64,000 bases of DNA from Flavobacterium fluviale (lineage in GTDB: Bacteria > Bacteroidota > Bacteroidia > Flavobacteriales > Flavobacteriaceae), in the NCBI RefSeq assembly GCF_003312915.1, contig NZ_CP030261.1:248001-312000 (forward strand). Direction: 5' to 3'. A program made the translations under genes and the position numbers. The notes under the pieces are model-generated. The model was not told the DNA's origin, did not search any database, and worked only from the letters and a program-made list of their open reading frames with translations. Below, in pieces: positions 34,735-43,247 of the stretch (position 1 is its first letter; each line of letters opens with the position of its first letter).

Positions 34735-35703
34735 CTATGAAATGTAAATTTCTAAAATAGAAGCTTTTCCGCTTAAATTAAATGCATTTATCGCAGCTGG
34801 AACCAACACAGTATCTCCTTTGATGTACGTGTGTTTAAATCCGTCGTATTCGATTTCGAAACTTCCTTCAATACACATATAAACTGTAAATGTTTCGCCA
34901 TTTTTAGACACAGTAACTTTATCTTCTAACGGAATAAAATTGGTTGTAAAGTACGGGCAGTCAACAACTGTATTAGATGTGTTTGCTTCAGACTCGTATT
35001 TCTTTTGGGTATCTACTTTATTATAATTGATTGCGTCTAGTGCTAAATCAACGTGAAGCTCTCTTTTATTTCCGTTTGCATCTACCCTGTCAAAATCGTA
35101 TAAACGGTACGTTATATCAGATGTCTGCTGAATTTCGGCAACAACCAAACCTGCTCCAATTGCATGAACGGTTCCTGTTTCTAAAAAGAAAACATCGCCA
35201 GATTTTGCTTTCACATCGTCTAAAATCGAAACCAAAGTATTGTCATGTAAATGTTTTAAATATTCCTCTTTACTTGAATTTTCTTTAAAACCAACAATAA
35301 TTCGTGCATCTGCATCTGCCTGCATTACGTACCACATTTCTGTTTTCCCGAATGAATTATGACGTTCTTTAGCCAATTTATCATTTGGATGCACTTGAAT
35401 AGAAAGATCCTCTCTCGCATCAAGATATTTAAAAAGCAGTGGAAATTGTTTTCCAAAACGCTCATAAACTTTAGATCCTAAAATTGCGTCTGGCGTTTCA
35501 TCAATAAGATCCATTAAAGATTTTCCTTTAAGATCTCCATTTGCTACCACGCTTACATCTCCTTCTACAGTAGATAATTCCCAGCTTTCGCCAGTAATTT
35601 GAGAAACGATTGGTTTATTAAGAATTGTTTTTAGTTTTTCTCCCCCCCAGATTCTTTCTTTCAAAATCGGTTCAAATTGCAAAGGGTATAAAGTTTGGCT
35701 CAT
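34735..35703 (-). CDS. manA: Class I mannose-6-phosphate isomerase
   Basis: A 322-residue zinc-dependent cupin enzyme that interconverts mannose-6-phosphate and fructose-6-phosphate, feeding GDP-mannose and surface sugar synthesis. Family features are the LQFEPILKERIWGGEKL start, the metal-site segments LSIQVHPNDKLAKERH and KTEMWYVMQAD, the active-site EIQQTSDITYRLYDFDR and a C-terminal cupin strand set. The length is that of the short bacterial class I form. It lies downstream of bcp, queD and idi on the same strand, possibly in one long transcript. Confidence 0.93.
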   Translation of the reverse strand: MSQTLYPLQFEPILKERIWGGEKLKTILNKPIVSQITGESWELSTVEGDVSVVANGDLKGKSLMDLIDETPDAILGSKVYERFGKQFPLLFKYLDAREDLSIQVHPNDKLAKERHNSFGKTEMWYVMQADADARIIVGFKENSSKEEYLKHLHDNTLVSILDDVKAKSGDVFFLETGTVHAIGAGLVVAEIQQTSDITYRLYDFDRVDANGNKRELHVDLALDAINYNKVDTQKKYESEANTSNTVVDCPYFTTNFIPLEDKVTVSKNGETFTVYMCIEGSFEIEYDGFKHTYIKGDTVLVPAAINAFNLSGKASILEIYIS

Positions 35704-35769
35704 TTTTTTTAAAGGTTTTAGGCTAATATTTAAGGTTAATTAATTTTATTCTACTATTATTTATCTAAT

Positions 35770-36228
35770 TTATAATACTAATTCTTTGACTGTTTCCAAG
35801 GCTTTTGGTATATGTTTAGCAGCATTTACGCTGTCAAATATCGAAATTACCAAACCATTTCTATCTATAATATATGTGACACGTCCCGGCAGCAGCCCGA
35901 ACAAATTGTTTCGAACACCAAAAAGTTTTCTTAATCTTTTATCTTGATCCGAAAGTAAAATAAAAGGCAATTGATGTTTAGCAGCAAATTTGTGATGTGA
36001 TTTTACACTATCACTGCTAATTCCAATTACCTCAGCTCCCAGATCCTTAAAATCTTCATATTGGTCCCGAAAACTGCAGGCTTCTGTTGTACAGCCAGGC
36101 GTATTATCTTTTGGATAAAAATAAATCACCAGTGGTTTTCTTCCTAAAACACTCTGGCTTTGAAAAATTTCTCCATGATTGTCTTTCGCAGTAAAATTCG
36201 GAACTATATCTCCTATTTTTAATGACAT
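35770..36228 (-). CDS. bcp: Thioredoxin-dependent peroxiredoxin (BCP type)
   Basis: A 152-residue peroxiredoxin that reduces hydrogen peroxide and organic peroxides with thioredoxin. The active site is NTPGCTTEACSF, with peroxidatic Cys46 and the resolving Cys51 five residues later, typical of atypical 2-Cys BCP enzymes. It has no signal peptide, so it is cytoplasmic. The start lies three bases after the stop of queD, so the two genes are translationally coupled. Confidence 0.95.
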   Translation of the reverse strand: MSLKIGDIVPNFTAKDNHGEIFQSQSVLGRKPLVIYFYPKDNTPGCTTEACSFRDQYEDFKDLGAEVIGISSDSVKSHHKFAAKHQLPFILLSDQDKRLRKLFGVRNNLFGLLPGRVTYIIDRNGLVISIFDSVNAAKHIPKALETVKELVL

Positions 36229-36231
36229 TTT

Positions 36232-36642
36232 TTATTCTCCTTTATAAGTTACAAAATTGCGGTCGGTTTCGTTCAACACTACTTCTAAATCAAAGTCAGT
36301 GTGAATTCGTTGTCTAATTTTATTCCATATCACAACTGCAATATTTTCTGCAGTTGGATTTAAATCTAAAAATTCTGGTACGTCCAGATTTAGATTTTTG
36401 TGATCAAACGGAATTTCTACTTCTTCTCGTATAATATCCGCTAATACTTTCACATCTAAAACAAAACCAGTTTCCGGGTCAATTTTTCCTGTAACACTTA
36501 CTGTTAAACCATAATTATGACCATGAAAATTAGCATTGTTGCATTTTCCAAAAACAGCATCGTTTTTTTCAAATGACCAATCTTTTCGATGTAGTCGATG
36601 TGCAGCATTAAAATGTGCTTTTCTTGATATGGTTACTCTCAT
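36232..36642 (-). CDS. queD: 6-carboxytetrahydropterin synthase (QueD/PTPS family)
   Basis: A 136-residue enzyme of the T-fold superfamily. QueD converts dihydroneopterin triphosphate to 6-carboxytetrahydropterin in queuosine synthesis; some homologs make pyruvoyl-tetrahydropterin. Zinc ligands are His15 (FNAAHRL), His40 and His42 (NFHGHNY), and the catalytic Cys34 lies before them. The IPFDHKNLN segment supplies the Asp/His pair. The gap between Cys34 and His40 is wider than in CxxxHGH proteins, so the closer relatives may be PTPS-like. It is the middle gene of idi-queD-bcp. Confidence 0.88.
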   Translation of the reverse strand: MRVTISRKAHFNAAHRLHRKDWSFEKNDAVFGKCNNANFHGHNYGLTVSVTGKIDPETGFVLDVKVLADIIREEVEIPFDHKNLNLDVPEFLDLNPTAENIAVVIWNKIRQRIHTDFDLEVVLNETDRNFVTYKGE

Positions 36643-36665
36643 TCTAGGTTTTTGGTTAGTTTGGA

Positions 36666-37193
36666 TTAAAGTTTATGATCTTCTAAAAAATGATAAAATT
36701 CATCAAAAATTATTTTAAACCAAACGGTATATATTTCTGGCTGTTTCTGAATATCGTTTTTTACATCCTCAATTTTCATCCATTTCCAATCTTCAACTTC
36801 TTCTGTATTGATATCTGGATTATCATTATAATAACCAATCATTACATGGTCTAATTCATGCTCCGTTAATCCGTTGTCAAAAGGTGCTTTATAAATAAAA
36901 TGAAACAAATCTTTTAAGTCTGTTTTAAACCCCATTTCTTCAAACAATCTCCTGCTTCCCGCTTCAATATTGGTTTCGCCTTCGCGCTGGTGGCTGCAAC
37001 AGGTATTTGTCCACAGCAGAGGAGAATGATATTTTTGATGCGCTCGCTGCTGCAGCATTATTTCATTCTGTTCATTTAAAACAAAAACTGAAAATGCACG
37101 ATGCAAAAGCGCTTTTTCGTGTGCTTCTAACTTTGGCATTAAACCAATCTGCTCATCATTTTGATTGACTAATATTACGTTTTCTTCTGTCAT
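36666..37193 (-). CDS. idi: Isopentenyl-diphosphate delta-isomerase, type I
   Basis: A 175-residue Nudix-fold enzyme that interconverts isopentenyl and dimethylallyl diphosphate for isoprenoid and carotenoid synthesis. The catalytic Cys is in WTNTCCSHQREGE (Cys66 aligns with Cys67 of the E. coli enzyme). The Nudix-like helix is AGSRRLFEEMGF, and the metal/acid pair is in TEHELDHV (Glu111 and Glu113). It is the first gene of a minus-strand run with queD 23 bases downstream. A TATTTTTG -7 element lies at 37218-37211. Confidence 0.94.
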   Translation of the reverse strand: MTEENVILVNQNDEQIGLMPKLEAHEKALLHRAFSVFVLNEQNEIMLQQRAHQKYHSPLLWTNTCCSHQREGETNIEAGSRRLFEEMGFKTDLKDLFHFIYKAPFDNGLTEHELDHVMIGYYNDNPDINTEEVEDWKWMKIEDVKNDIQKQPEIYTVWFKIIFDEFYHFLEDHKL

Positions 37194-37523
37194 AGTGCTT
37201 CTTAATCAAACAAAAATACAAAAAAAGATATGGCTTAAAAATCTTGAATACAATTGTAAAAAATCTAAAACCTCTCCTAATTTTTATTTTTCTGATTTAC
37301 AACATTATAAATTGAATCTAAAAATTAAAAGCTGTTAAAATTAAGACATAAAAACTAGATTGTATTGTTTTACGTAACTAATAAAAAGTTAAAACACACT
37401 TAAAAAAATCTGAATTATTTTAAAGTCAGCTTTTTGAGGCAAATCTCATCGTATCTTTGAGAGACAAATTTTTAAAGCCTCAAAAAAACCTGATTGAATA
37501 CCTTAAACTTTTACTATTTGTTT
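37194..37523. other. Intergenic region between divergent idi and msrB
   Basis: A 330-base AT-rich gap with the idi -7 element (minus strand, 37218-37211) and the msrB promoter (37434-37459). I see no gene, palindrome or repeat in it. Confidence 0.5.
37434..37459 (+). promoter_or_regulatory. Promoter of the msrB-msrA operon
   Basis: TTG (37434-37436), a 15-base spacer, then TATCTTTG (37452-37459). The spacer is a little short, but the -7 box is exact. Confidence 0.55.
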
Positions 37524-38078
37524 ATGAAATCAAAAACTCAATTTATCAGCCTTTGCTTTTTATTACCGCTTTTTATTTTACAGGCTTGCGGACAAAACAC
37601 TAAAAAGCAGACAAAATCGACTTCTATGGAAAATAATATCATTACTAAATCTGGAAATCCTTATTATTCTAATACCGACACTACTAAATTGAATGTTAGT
37701 GATGCGGAATGGAAAAAAGTTTTACCAGCAGACGTTTATGCGGTAATGCGTGAAGCGGATACCGAAAGACCTTTTACAGGAAAATATTGGAACACAGACG
37801 AAAAAGGAACCTATTACTGCGCTTCTTGCGGTAATAAACTTTTTAGGTCTACAGCAAAATTCTCCAGCAGCTGCGGATGGCCGAGCTTTTTTGAACAAGA
37901 CGATAAAAAAAGTATTGTTTTTAAAGAAGATAACTCTATCGGAATGGAAAGAATTGAAGCTTTATGCGGTCGCTGCGGTGGACATTTAGGACATTTATTT
38001 GATGATGGCCCTGCTCCTACTGGAAAACGTTACTGCATGAATTCGATCGCTCTTGATTTTGTTCCAGATTCTAAATAA
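37524..38078 (+). CDS. msrB: Exported peptide-methionine (R)-S-oxide reductase (lipoprotein)
   Basis: A 184-residue MsrB with an N-terminal SpII signal (LFILQAC, Cys22), so it is anchored in the envelope and repairs oxidised methionine there. The start at 37524 gives this signal. Zinc is held by Cys99/Cys102 (YYCASCGNK) and Cys148/Cys151 (LCGRCGGHLGH). The catalytic Cys171 is in RYCMNSIAL, and Cys117 (SSCGWPSF) may resolve it. The msrA gene starts eight bases after the stop and is also exported, giving a two-enzyme repair unit for both sulfoxide epimers. Confidence 0.92.
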   Translation: MKSKTQFISLCFLLPLFILQACGQNTKKQTKSTSMENNIITKSGNPYYSNTDTTKLNVSDAEWKKVLPADVYAVMREADTERPFTGKYWNTDEKGTYYCASCGNKLFRSTAKFSSSCGWPSFFEQDDKKSIVFKEDNSIGMERIEALCGRCGGHLGHLFDDGPAPTGKRYCMNSIALDFVPDSK

Positions 38079-38085
38079 TTTAATT

Positions 38086-38694
38086 ATGAAAAATATACTT
38101 TTAATATGTTTTTTGGCGCTTTCGCTGAATGGCTTTTCGCAAAACAAAAAAACTTCTAATCTCGAAACGATTACACTTGGCGGCGGCTGTTACTGGTGTG
38201 TTGAAGCCGTTTACGAAGATTTAAACGGAGTAAAATCTGTCGTTTCTGGATTTTCTGGTGGCAAAAGCGCTAATCCTACTTATGAAGACGTGTCTACTGG
38301 ACAAACAGGTCATGCAGAAGTGGTGCAAATTACTTACGATAAAAACGTTACTAATATTAATGAAATCTTCAAAGTCTTTTTTACCGTTCACGATCCAACG
38401 ACTTTAAATCGTCAGGGTGCAGATGTTGGAACACAATATCGTTCTGTAATTTTTTATAAAAATGCCGAACAGAAAAAAGCGGCTGAAAGTATTATTGCAG
38501 AGTTAAACAAAGCAAAAGCTTACAAAAACCCTATTGTTACTAAAGTAGAGCCTTTTAAAGCTTTTTATAAAGCCGAAGATTATCATCAAAATTATTATGC
38601 AAACAATAAAAACCAGCCGTATTGCAAAATGGTAATTCAGCCTAAATTAGAAAAATTTGAAAAGGTCTTTAAAGACAAACTTAAAAAGAAATAA
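38086..38694 (+). CDS. msrA: Exported peptide-methionine (S)-S-oxide reductase
   Basis: A 202-residue MsrA with a cleavable signal peptide (about 1-18, SLNGFS-Q). The start at 38086 is chosen because it begins this signal. The active site is GGGCYWCVEAVYEDLNGV (Cys35 and Cys38), followed by the family segments SGFSGG, DPTTLNRQGADVGTQYRS and YHQNYY. It reduces methionine-S-sulfoxide in periplasmic proteins and acts with the MsrB encoded eight bases upstream. A hairpin terminator follows. Confidence 0.94.
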   Translation: MKNILLICFLALSLNGFSQNKKTSNLETITLGGGCYWCVEAVYEDLNGVKSVVSGFSGGKSANPTYEDVSTGQTGHAEVVQITYDKNVTNINEIFKVFFTVHDPTTLNRQGADVGTQYRSVIFYKNAEQKKAAESIIAELNKAKAYKNPIVTKVEPFKAFYKAEDYHQNYYANNKNQPYCKMVIQPKLEKFEKVFKDKLKKK

Positions 38695-38703
38695 AATTCA
38701 CAA

Positions 38704-38737
38704 AAAAGGGAAATGAATTCAACTTCATTTCCCTTTT
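38704..38737. terminator. Terminator between msrA and the convergent META lipoprotein gene
   Basis: A 14-bp stem (AAAAGGGAAATGAA, 38704-38717, with its complement 38724-38737). A/T runs on both sides let it act in both directions. Confidence 0.82.
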
Positions 38738-38757
38738 CATTTATAGTAATTTTAAAA

Positions 38758-39195
38758 CTATTGTTTTGCCACTTTTTTAAATCGCATCATTGGCACATCG
38801 CCCTGAATCAAATTCAGCTTTCCATCTTTGTCAATAGAATAACTGGTAATTTGTTTCATTTGTTTCAAAAACTGCTGTTCGCCGCCTCCTTCACAAAACA
38901 TCATGGTGCTCGGCCCTGGCTCTCCAAAAGTTAACGTTTTTCCGTTTAAAGTAAATGGGGCGCTGTAGCCATTACATCCATTATTACCATAAACATTTTT
39001 TTCTTTTTCATCAAAAGTAATTTGCGGCTTTTTATTTGGATATAATCCTTCAAAAGCAATTCTTGGTCCAGAAATATATTCTAATTCCCAAGTTGTATCG
39101 TATAAATTACCAGCACTTTTACCATCTTTTGATGCCATACAAGAAGTCAATAATAAAGTTAAAACTGAAAGAACCGCGAGTGTGTATTTTTTCAT
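38758..39195 (-). CDS. META-domain (HslJ-like) lipoprotein
   Basis: A 145-residue SpII lipoprotein (TLLLTSC, Cys19) with one META domain: DTTWELEYISG at the start, FEGLYPNKKPQITFD, the GNNGCNGYSAPFTL core and TLTFGEPGPSTMMFC. The paired Cys in GCNGY and MMFCEGG probably form a disulfide, as in HslJ relatives. META proteins sit in the envelope and have been linked to heat, novobiocin and protease resistance, but their activity is unknown. It is a single minus-strand gene convergent with msrA. Confidence 0.88.
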   Translation of the reverse strand: MKKYTLAVLSVLTLLLTSCMASKDGKSAGNLYDTTWELEYISGPRIAFEGLYPNKKPQITFDEKEKNVYGNNGCNGYSAPFTLNGKTLTFGEPGPSTMMFCEGGGEQQFLKQMKQITSYSIDKDGKLNLIQGDVPMMRFKKVAKQ

Positions 39196-39456
39196 AAATG
39201 TGTTTTTAAAGATTAATATAATTTGTTTTTTGAAGATTGAAATTCTCTACAAGCATACTTTCTCAATATTCGTGCCTAGTCAAGAGATTTTCTAGAATTT
39301 TAATTGATAATAAAATGTAATTCGTGATTCTAAGTTACGTTATTTTATTCAAAACTCTACCAATCAAATATTTAAAATCCCAATTGTGATTGCATTTTTT
39401 TTGTAATTTGCATCGATCATAAAAAACCAAAAACATCAATCAAAAACCTAAAAAAA

Positions 39457-40860
39457 ATGAAACAATTTCTCTTATTGTTTGTCTTCTTTCTCAGTTTATC
39501 GCAAATTCAATCGCAAGAAAATCTTCCAACAGATTATCTTTCAAAAGAATTCCACAAAGAACGCCGTGAAGCATTTAGAAACCTACTGCCTGCCAATTCT
39601 GTTGCAGTAGTTTTTTCATATCCGGAAAGAGTATTTTCAAAAGACATCAATTATAATTTTCACCAAAATCCTGATATGTATTACTTAACAGGATACAAAG
39701 AACCAGATGCTGTCTTATTAATTTTTAAAGATGCACAAGGCACCGAGAAATACAATGAGGTTCTTTTTGTACGTGAAAGAAATGCTTCGCAGGAAACTTG
39801 GACAGGAAGACGTCTTGGTGTAGAAGGTGCTAAATCTAAATTAGGATTTACGAATGTCTATAACGGAAAAGATTTTAATGATTTTGCTATAGACTTTAAG
39901 AAATTTGACAAAATTGTATATGATAAAATTCCAACCGACATTAGAAAAAACAGAACTGGTTTTGATCTTTTCGGCTTAATCGAAACTTTCAAAACTAAAG
40001 CTTCTATAGCAGCAGAAAATGAATCTTCTGTTGAACTTTTCAATAACATAACTAATTCTTTAAGAGAAATAAAAACTCCAGAAGAAATAGATTTAATGAG
40101 AAAATCGGTAAAACTTTCTTGTATTGCACATAACGAAGTTATGAAAGCTGTTGGTCCAGATATGAGCGAAAACGAAGCAGACGGAATTCATGCTTACGTT
40201 CACAGACATTATGGTGCAGAAGGAGAAGGCTATCCGCCAATTGTTGGCGCTGGAGCAAATGGCTGTATTTTACATTACGGAGAAAACAATTCTACAAAAA
40301 TTGACAATCAATTGTTATTGATGGATGTAGGTTCTGAATACCACGGGTATTCTGCCGACGTTACGCGAACAGTTCCTGCAAATGGAAAATTCAGCGAAGA
40401 ACAAAAAGCAATTTATCAATTAGTTTACGAAGCGCAGGAAGAAGTTTTTAAAATTTGTAAACCAGGAACTCCTTTTCAGGATTTAAACAAAAAATCCCGA
40501 GAAGTTATCGCTGCAGGATTAATTAAATTAGGAATTATTACCGATCCAAAAGATGTTAGAATTTATTACCCTCATGGCTGTTCGCACTTTCTTGGCTTAG
40601 ATGTACACGACAAGGGTAATTATATGAGTAAATTAAAAGAAAATATGGTATTTACTGTTGAACCAGGTATTTACATTCCCGCAAACAGTAAATGCGATAA
40701 AAAATGGTGGAATATTGGCGTACGTATCGAAGATGACATTTTAATTACAAAAGATAATTATGAAAATCTTTCTTCGGAGTCGCCAAGAAAATGGCAGGAT
40801 GTTGAAGCGTTAGCTAAGCAAAAAAGCACTTTTAATGAAATGAAATTCCCTAAAATATAA
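39457..40860 (+). CDS. Exported Xaa-Pro aminopeptidase (aminopeptidase P family, M24B)
   Basis: A 467-residue exported metallopeptidase with a signal peptide (about 1-19, SQIQS-Q). The N-terminal aminopeptidase P domain (about 25-180) precedes a pita-bread catalytic domain with all five metal ligands: Asp290, Asp301, His377, Glu402 and Glu425 (in LLMDVG, SADVTRT, GCSHFLGLDVHD, VEPGIYI and RIEDD). It removes N-terminal residues preceding proline, probably in the periplasm, and complements the exported S9 peptidase elsewhere in the window. It is monocistronic. Confidence 0.93.
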   Translation: MKQFLLLFVFFLSLSQIQSQENLPTDYLSKEFHKERREAFRNLLPANSVAVVFSYPERVFSKDINYNFHQNPDMYYLTGYKEPDAVLLIFKDAQGTEKYNEVLFVRERNASQETWTGRRLGVEGAKSKLGFTNVYNGKDFNDFAIDFKKFDKIVYDKIPTDIRKNRTGFDLFGLIETFKTKASIAAENESSVELFNNITNSLREIKTPEEIDLMRKSVKLSCIAHNEVMKAVGPDMSENEADGIHAYVHRHYGAEGEGYPPIVGAGANGCILHYGENNSTKIDNQLLLMDVGSEYHGYSADVTRTVPANGKFSEEQKAIYQLVYEAQEEVFKICKPGTPFQDLNKKSREVIAAGLIKLGIITDPKDVRIYYPHGCSHFLGLDVHDKGNYMSKLKENMVFTVEPGIYIPANSKCDKKWWNIGVRIEDDILITKDNYENLSSESPRKWQDVEALAKQKSTFNEMKFPKI

Positions 40861-40887
40861 TTTTAATTTGCCTGAGATTAAAAAAAC

Positions 40888-40921
40888 AAAGCTTCGTTTA
40901 TAATTTAAACGAAGCTTTTTT
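40888..40921 (+). terminator. Terminator of the aminopeptidase P gene
   Basis: A 13-bp stem (AAAGCTTCGTTTA, 40888-40900, with its complement 40906-40918) and a T run. Confidence 0.88.
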
Positions 40922-41043
40922 TATCTGCTTATATAATTGTTTAGTTTGAAAACAAATCATTCTATTTTTTTAATCTGTGCCAAAAAAACATATTTAAATG
41001 AAAGCTAATTTTCACGTACTTTGCATTCATAAATTAGTTTAAA

Positions 41044-42003
41044 ATGAAAGCCCTTACCTTCTCTTCATTTGGAAATTCAGATGTTTTAGAATATATCGAA
41101 ATCCCAAATCCGCAGTTAAAAAACGATGAGATTTTAGTCGAAATGAAAGCCATCGGATTAAATTTTGCAGATGTATATAGACGAAAAGGAAATTATCATT
41201 TAAAAGGAAATCCACCTTTTATTGCGGGTTATGAAGGTGCTGGAATTGTTGTTGACACCAATAATCACTCCGAATATAAAGTTGGAGATCGTGTGGCTTT
41301 CGCCGATGTTCCTTTCGCAAATGCCGAATTAGTTGCTGTAAACACCAATCATGTTTTGCCTTTACCAGAAAACATTTCTTTTGAAACCGCAGCATCTGTT
41401 TTACTGCAAGGTTTAACAGCGCATTATTTAGCAACTGACAGCCACAAAACTCAAAAAGGAGAAACTGTATTAATTCACGCAGTTGCTGGTGGCGTTGGTC
41501 AGATTCTAACACAAATAAGTAAACTTTTGGGTGCGAATGTTATCGGTTTGACATCATCTCCTGAAAAAGCAAAAACTGCATTAAAACAAGGTGCCGACCA
41601 TGTTTTTCTATATAATGAAGACTGGAAATCGGAAATTTTTAAAGTAATACCAAAAGGCGTTGATGCAGTTTATGACAGCATCGGAAGCACTTTAACTGAC
41701 AGTTTTGAAGTCACTAAAGAATGCGGTCAAGTTGTTTTCTTTGGAATGGCGGGCGGCGATCCAGAACCTGTAAACCCGAGAATGTTAATGGACACCTCGA
41801 AAACTTTAACCGGCGGCGATTTATGGAGTTATTTAAATTCTAAAGAAGAAAGAATCAAAAGAGCCAGTCAATTATTCAATTGGATTATTGATGGTAAAAT
41901 AAAACTTTCTGAGCCCACCTCTTTTAAATTATCGGAAGGCAAATTGGCACACGATTATTTAGAAAGCAGAAAAAGTACAGGAAAGATTATTTTGATTCCT
42001 TGA
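41044..42003 (+). CDS. Zinc-independent quinone oxidoreductase (MDR family)
   Basis: A 319-residue medium-chain dehydrogenase/reductase of the quinone oxidoreductase type. It has the N-terminal GroES-like domain (NFADVYRRKGNY, GYEGAGIVVD) and a Rossmann fold with VLIHAVAGGVGQILTQISKL, which binds NADPH. The structural-zinc Cys cluster of alcohol dehydrogenases is absent. It reduces quinones or alpha,beta-unsaturated carbonyls. A TACTTTGC -7-like box lies upstream, about 20 bases before the ATG. Confidence 0.9.
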   Translation: MKALTFSSFGNSDVLEYIEIPNPQLKNDEILVEMKAIGLNFADVYRRKGNYHLKGNPPFIAGYEGAGIVVDTNNHSEYKVGDRVAFADVPFANAELVAVNTNHVLPLPENISFETAASVLLQGLTAHYLATDSHKTQKGETVLIHAVAGGVGQILTQISKLLGANVIGLTSSPEKAKTALKQGADHVFLYNEDWKSEIFKVIPKGVDAVYDSIGSTLTDSFEVTKECGQVVFFGMAGGDPEPVNPRMLMDTSKTLTGGDLWSYLNSKEERIKRASQLFNWIIDGKIKLSEPTSFKLSEGKLAHDYLESRKSTGKIILIP

Positions 42004-42031
42004 TATTTAATTTTCAGTTTTCAGCACAATC

Positions 42032-42121
42032 TTGTCATCCTGACGAAGGAAGGATCAGACTTGGAATGTCTTCAATCTTCGTCGAATTTCTTGTGTGATC
42101 CTTCCTTCGTCAGGATGACAA
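42032..42121. repeat. Palindromic element with perfect 26-bp inverted termini
   Basis: Two perfect 26-bp inverted arms (42032-42057 and 42096-42121, each with GACGAAGGAAGGATCA or its complement) flank a 38-base centre. The element sits between convergent genes. It has the look of a small non-autonomous palindromic element and may also serve as a terminator. Confidence 0.85.
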
Positions 42122-42128
42122 ATATTAT

Positions 42129-43217
42129 CTACAATTGATTAACTTCAATCTTCGTCAATTCAGATAATTCTAAAATTCTTTCAACTTCATCTTTATTGGC
42201 AACAAAAAACAAATAATTGTCTCCATAAGTTTCATAAGTCAATAATTCGAGATTTGATCTTTCTAATTCCGATTGAATGTAAGGAAACAATTCGTGACTA
42301 TAGGTTTCTTCAGGATATTCGAAGGTAAAATCTTCACCAATTAAATCCGAGATAAAATATTCCGCATCTTCGGGATCAAATTTCCAGTCGCTGTTCCAGG
42401 CATCAATACTTTCAAAAAAAGCAAAATGATCTTCTACAATACTGTGATATTCTTTTGCTTCTTTTTTATAATTTTTAAAAAGCTTTTTAGATTGCTTTTT
42501 CAGTTCTTTTTCTTCGATATTTCCTCTTGAAACCAATTTTATAAACTCTTCAAAATCTGCTTCTGTCGCTTCTTCATTGGCTAGTAAATTTTCAGTTGAA
42601 GGAAGCTCAACAGTTTCTGGAATTTCAAGATCTAAGTACTGGCAGATTCCCTGCAGCACCTTTTTAAAATCTTTAATTCCAATTTGCTGAGTTTCGGTTT
42701 TAGGATTATCAATATCCAGTTTTTCGGTATCTAATAATCCTTTTGTGTAATCCAAAAAGTGCGTGCTTGAATATAAAATTTTAAAATCATTTGTTTCTAA
42801 ACTATTGGTACAGCAAAAGAAAATGATAAAGTTATTGATAACACGTTTCAGATATTTTTTCGTTTCTGGACCTGGTTCAGAATAAAACTGAATATGAATA
42901 AAGTCATATTCTAATCCCTGCTGCATAGTTTCTTCAGAAAGTGCTCCAATATCAATCTTTTTATAAAGTTCATTTAAAACTTCATAAGCATTATTGAAAC
43001 CCGCTTTTTTAATTTCTTCCCTGCCTTCTTCATGATCCAGTGAATACGGAAACGAATAAAGATTCACCAATACAGAATCGTAAATTCCTTTCATCTTAAA
43101 TTCTATACTATTTGACTCGTGATACAAATAGCCGTAAATGGATTCAATTACATCAAAAGAAATTATAGATTTCGGATCGTTATTTCTATTAAATAAGTTG
43201 GAAAAGATATTTATCAT
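42129..43217 (-). CDS. Hypothetical acidic protein, SUKH-gene neighbour
   Basis: A 362-residue cytoplasmic protein without signal or membrane segments. It is very rich in Glu and Asp, with a helical middle part (about 220-260, KELKKQSKKLFKNYKKEAKE) and a C-terminal globular part (about 270-362) containing IDAWNSDWKFDPEDAEYFIS and YGDNYLFFVANKDEVERI. That end resembles small uncharacterised domains often found beside SUKH proteins, but I cannot name it with confidence. The gene lies 30 bases downstream of a SUKH-family gene and is probably co-transcribed. Confidence 0.65.
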   Translation of the reverse strand: MINIFSNLFNRNNDPKSIISFDVIESIYGYLYHESNSIEFKMKGIYDSVLVNLYSFPYSLDHEEGREEIKKAGFNNAYEVLNELYKKIDIGALSEETMQQGLEYDFIHIQFYSEPGPETKKYLKRVINNFIIFFCCTNSLETNDFKILYSSTHFLDYTKGLLDTEKLDIDNPKTETQQIGIKDFKKVLQGICQYLDLEIPETVELPSTENLLANEEATEADFEEFIKLVSRGNIEEKELKKQSKKLFKNYKKEAKEYHSIVEDHFAFFESIDAWNSDWKFDPEDAEYFISDLIGEDFTFEYPEETYSHELFPYIQSELERSNLELLTYETYGDNYLFFVANKDEVERILELSELTKIEVNQL

Positions 43218-43247
43218 GGAAGGCGTTTATAAATTTATAGTAAAAAC

